NCBI GenBank assembly: GCA_003517845.1
Contig: DOZU01000174.1
Span: 1 to 7,457 of the forward strand
Source of the DNA: Clostridiales bacterium
GTDB taxonomy: Bacteria; Bacillota; Sulfobacillia; UBA995
Direction: 5' to 3'
Length of the DNA stretch: 7,457 nt
Below, in pieces: positions 5,491 to 7,457 of the stretch (position 1 is the stretch's first letter; each line of letters begins with the position of its first letter). The position numbers and the translations under genes are program-made. The notes below the pieces were generated by a model that had not been told where the DNA came from, did not search any database, and saw only the letters and a list, made by a program, of their open reading frames with translations.

Positions 5491-5930
5491 GCACGGTCGT
5501 GGATATCGTCAACCGGCAGGAGGAGTTCGCGATAACCGCCGAGGCCGAGGACTCACTTCGCAGCGCAGCCCTCGCCGCTCTGGCGGCCGGGGACTGGCGG
5601 GGACCGGCCGAACTCAGTCTGTGCCTGATGGATGACGCGGCCATGGCCGACTTGAACCGCCGTTACCGAGGGATTGACGGTCCCACCGATGTGCTGGCGT
5701 TCCCTCAGCCGGGACCGGCGCCGCCGGAGGAGCCGCCGCACCTTGGGGATGTGGCGGTCGGCGTACAACGGGCGGCCGCCCAGGGAACCAGCCTGGAGGA
5801 GGAAATGATGCAACTGGTGATCCACGGCGTCCTGCACCTTCTGGGCTTTGACCACGAGGACGAGGCGGGTGCCGGAGCTATGCAGGAACGGGAACGCCTC
5901 GCCCGGTCGGCAGCGGCCTCATCGCCATGA
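5487..5930 (+). CDS. ybeY: Endoribonuclease YbeY (rRNA maturation factor)
   Basis: YbeY is a zinc-dependent single-strand RNase needed for 16S rRNA 3'-end processing and for removing defective ribosomes. The 147-residue product, normal for the family, carries the diagnostic motif H-G-V-L-H-L-L-G-F-D-H (residues 113-123), whose three His bind zinc. Upstream are the conserved L-N-R-R-Y-R-G-I-D-G-P-T-D-V-L-A-F-P and L-G-D-V segments. Between them is a Pro-rich stretch (about 71-82). ATG 5487 overlaps the yqfF TGA (ATGA), with GGGAG at 5473-5477, 9 nt upstream. It shares the transcript with phoH, consistent with the YbeY-PhoH/YbeZ functional link, and its own stop overlaps dgkA by four bases. Function is secure from motif and position. 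Confidence 0.96.
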   Translation: MSTVVDIVNRQEEFAITAEAEDSLRSAALAALAAGDWRGPAELSLCLMDDAAMADLNRRYRGIDGPTDVLAFPQPGPAPPEEPPHLGDVAVGVQRAAAQGTSLEEEMMQLVIHGVLHLLGFDHEDEAGAGAMQERERLARSAAASSP

Positions 5931-6418
5931 CCGCCCGCGATGGCGGTCTGGTCCGGAGTTTCCGGGGAGCCTGGTACGGCCTGGTCACAGCCTACCGCCA
6001 GGAGCGCAATCTGCGCCTCCACGCGGCGGCGGCCTGGCTGGTCCTGGGTCTGGCAGCCCTGGCCGGGGTCACGGCCGGCGAGGGCGTGGATCTGGTCCTG
6101 CTGGTAGGGCTGGTCCTCGTGGCGGAGTTGGTGAACACGGCCATGGAACGACTGGGCGACGTGGAGGCCGGCAACCGTTTCTCCGTCCTGGTAGGGGAAG
6201 CCAAGCGGGTAGCAGCCGCGGCCGTGCTGATTTCGGCGATCGCCGCTATGGGCGGAGGCATCCTGATCTTCGCCCCGCGCCTACCGGCGATGCTGCGCCG
6301 AGCGGATGCCTTTCTGGTAGATCACCCGCTGGCGGTGGGGTTGCACCTGTCGGTGCTACTCATCCTGTCCCGGCAGGCAATGACCGGGCGCCGGGTCGCG
6401 CGGAGGTCAGGCCGATGA
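5927..6418 (+). CDS. dgkA: DgkA-family undecaprenol/diacylglycerol kinase, atypical
   Basis: This integral membrane lipid kinase normally phosphorylates undecaprenol in Gram-positive bacteria, recycling the carrier lipid of cell-wall synthesis. Helices are seen at about 33-50, 54-76 and 95-116. Conserved features include G-L-x-x-A-Y-x-x-E-R-N-x-R-x-H with Glu26, and E-L-V-N-T-A-M-E-R-L-G-D with Glu67, Asn70, Glu74 and Asp78. Two things are odd. The A-K-D motif reads A-K-R (Lys93-Arg94), so the acidic residue equivalent to E. coli Asp95 is lost. The protein is also about 40 residues longer than usual (163), with a probable fourth helix at about 134-150 and an Arg-rich tail. ATG 5927 overlaps the ybeY stop (ATGA). 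Family assignment is firm from motif and synteny; activity and substrate are uncertain. Confidence 0.88.
   Translation: MTARDGGLVRSFRGAWYGLVTAYRQERNLRLHAAAAWLVLGLAALAGVTAGEGVDLVLLVGLVLVAELVNTAMERLGDVEAGNRFSVLVGEAKRVAAAAVLISAIAAMGGGILIFAPRLPAMLRRADAFLVDHPLAVGLHLSVLLILSRQAMTGRRVARRSGR
6402..6417 (+). promoter_or_regulatory. Shine-Dalgarno that fixes the DUF502 start
   Basis: GGAGGT (6402-6407) lies 7 nt before ATG 6415 and 10 nt before the adjacent ATG 6418. The first is favoured, and it also overlaps the dgkA stop TGA (6416-6418) as ATGA. Open frame extends far upstream of 6415, but that part is a shadow of ybeY and dgkA. Confidence 0.7.
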
Positions 6419-7068
6419 TGAGGCGGATACGCAATGCCCTCCTGGCCGGCTTGCTCGTCCTCTTGCCGGTGTTCTTGACTTATCTCATCTTCGAGTGGCT
6501 TTTGCGCTTGTTGGATGGGGTAGCCGGGCGATGGGTGCAGCTGGTTTTCGGACGGGCGATACCGGGCCTGGGGGCAGTCATCACCATCATGGTGGTGCTC
6601 GCCACCGGATTCGTGACCGCCAACCTGGTGGGCCGGCGGCTGGTCGCATACGGCGAGAGCCTCATCAACCGTGCCCCGCTCGTGCGGACCATCTATCAGG
6701 CGTCCAAACAGATCGTGGGCGCATTCTCCCGGCAAGACACCGCAGCCTTCAAGCAGGTCGTGCTGGTGGAGTACCCTCGGCGCGGCGTCTGGTCCATCGC
6801 TTTCCTGACCGGCGAGCTGGAAGGCGAGCTGCCGAGACGGCTCGGCAAGCCGCTGGTGAGCGTGCTCCTTCCGACCACCCCCAATCCCACCTCCGGGTTC
6901 CTGTTGATCGCGCCGCGGGATGAGGTGATCTTCCTGGACATGCCGGTGAGCGAAGGGTTCAAGCTGGTAATCTCCGGGGGGCTCCTGTCCGGATCTGCCC
7001 CCGTCGATGGTTCGCCACGCCCGCCGGCGGTGGCCAGTGATTGCCCGACGGCCGGCGAGGAGCGATGA
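6415..7068 (+). CDS. DUF502 family integral membrane protein
   Basis: DUF502 proteins are membrane proteins of unknown function found in many bacteria and in plants (the LIKE COV family). The 217-residue product has a short basic N-terminus (R-R-I-R-N) and two membrane helices at about 8-26 and 44-68. A conserved soluble domain follows, with the family signatures N-R-x-P-L-V-R-T-I-Y-Q-A-S-K-Q-I, V-V-L-V-E-Y-P-R-R-G-V-W-S-I-A-F-L-T-G and L-L-P-T-T-P-N-P-T-S-G-F. These are close to the typical forms. The last 20 or so residues are Ser/Pro-rich and look unstructured. It overlaps dgkA by four bases and is followed after one base by a DUF3048 gene, so it belongs to the same transcript; this suggests an envelope-related role, which is inference only. 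Confidence 0.92.
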   Translation: MMRRIRNALLAGLLVLLPVFLTYLIFEWLLRLLDGVAGRWVQLVFGRAIPGLGAVITIMVVLATGFVTANLVGRRLVAYGESLINRAPLVRTIYQASKQIVGAFSRQDTAAFKQVVLVEYPRRGVWSIAFLTGELEGELPRRLGKPLVSVLLPTTPNPTSGFLLIAPRDEVIFLDMPVSEGFKLVISGGLLSGSAPVDGSPRPPAVASDCPTAGEER

Positions 7069-7069
7069 T

Positions 7070-7457
7070 ATGGGCGCCCGGGCCAGAACCGCCGGGGTCG
7101 TTGCCCTCACCCTGGTGTTAACAGGGTTCAGTGGGTGCGCTTGGCGGACCCACTCTCCGATAGTACTGCCGCCTGCCATCGCCGAACCCGCAGCCTTGCC
7201 GGGAGGACATGATGCTTGTCCTCTCTGCGGAGAGCCGGCGGAAGAGGCGCAGATCGCCCGCCGTATCCTGGCCGTAGTCATCGACAACCATCCGCTGAGC
7301 CGCCCCCAGGCAGGCCTGACTCGGGCTTGCCTGGTATTCGAGTTCCCCGTCGAAGGGGGAATGACCCGCTTTCTTGCCATGTACCTCTGCCGCGAGGCGC
7401 CGGTCCTGCTCCCCATCCGCAGCCTTCGCCCGTACTTCCTCGACTGGGCGGCGGAAC
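7070..7457 (+). CDS. DUF3048 domain lipoprotein (YerB-like), 3' end outside window
   Basis: The visible 129 residues open with a basic N-terminus (G-A-R-A-R), a hydrophobic core and T-G-F-S-G-C, so Cys23 is a likely lipidation site; Phe at -3 is off the usual lipobox. Then come C-P-L-C-G (Cys50, Cys53), where the family normally has [CN]-P-L-T-G, and V-I-D-N-H-P-L-S-R-P-Q-A-G-L (Asp72, Asn73). V-E-G-G-M-T-R-F and R-S-L-R-P-Y-F-L-D follow. These mark the N-terminal half of DUF3048, a family of secreted lipoproteins of unknown function in Bacillota that includes B. subtilis YerB. ATG 7070 is preferred over ATG 7065 (different frame) because GAGGAG (7057-7062) is 7 nt upstream. It begins 1 nt after the DUF502 stop. 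The gene runs off the window edge. Confidence 0.9.
   Translation, partial: MGARARTAGVVALTLVLTGFSGCAWRTHSPIVLPPAIAEPAALPGGHDACPLCGEPAEEAQIARRILAVVIDNHPLSRPQAGLTRACLVFEFPVEGGMTRFLAMYLCREAPVLLPIRSLRPYFLDWAAE

Noticed and set aside
5848..6414. N-terminal extension of the DUF502 frame across ybeY and dgkA
   Set aside because: The translation is Gly/Arg/Pro-rich shadow sequence; the family starts at the basic M-M-R-R-I-R-N segment at 6415.
1..7457. Mobile elements, CRISPR arrays, tRNA or rRNA genes, phage or defence genes
   Set aside because: I looked for terminal inverted repeats, spaced direct repeats, cloverleaf signatures and transposase motifs and saw none; gene order is a conserved core cluster.

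Overview
The window is a G+C-rich (by eye about 65%), densely packed stretch in which every supported gene lies on the + strand. The order HIT hydrolase - rpsU - yqfC - yqfD - phoH - yqfF (7TM-HD) - ybeY - dgkA is the well-known Bacillota (Firmicutes) chromosomal neighbourhood that normally leads to era and recO. YqfC and YqfD are sporulation proteins, so the source is most likely a high-GC endospore-forming Bacillota of the Symbiobacterium/Thermaerobacter/Limnochordia/Moorella type. I cannot name the genus from the sequence. I see no mobile element, CRISPR array, rRNA, tRNA or phage gene; this is ordinary core-genome territory with some unusual details.

Layout. Positions 1-134 are a non-coding leader with a small palindrome and a weak promoter candidate. 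A HIT-family hydrolase follows (135-476); its best-supported start is an ATC codon. The rpsU promoter (TTGACG, 18 bp, TATAAT) begins inside the HIT stop codon and drives ribosomal protein S21 (541-732). The 124-bp gap 733-856 holds two perfect hairpins and a candidate sporulation sigma-E promoter. From 857 to the window end, eight genes run without a break: yqfC, yqfD, phoH, yqfF, ybeY, dgkA, a DUF502 membrane protein and a truncated DUF3048 lipoprotein. Their junctions are 1-nt gaps or 1-4-nt overlaps, which implies one transcription unit with translational coupling.

How the genes fit together. YqfC/YqfD act in the mother cell during sporulation. PhoH (ATPase linked to RNA metabolism), YbeY (RNase in rRNA maturation and ribosome quality control) and S21 belong to translation and RNA. 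YqfF (PgpH-type c-di-AMP phosphodiesterase), DgkA (undecaprenol/diacylglycerol kinase), DUF502 and DUF3048 belong to membrane and envelope physiology. Because yqfCD are expected to be sporulation-specific while the downstream genes are needed in growth, promoter architecture is the main open question. The most interesting structure is at 807-857: a sigma-E-like promoter whose -10 box runs from the end of the left arm into the loop of a 15-bp perfect hairpin, and whose right arm carries the yqfC Shine-Dalgarno sequence. Other points worth checking are the ATC start of the HIT gene, a DgkA with Arg where the conserved Asp of the A-K-D motif should be, and a DUF502-DUF3048 pair placed where cdd/era are usually found.
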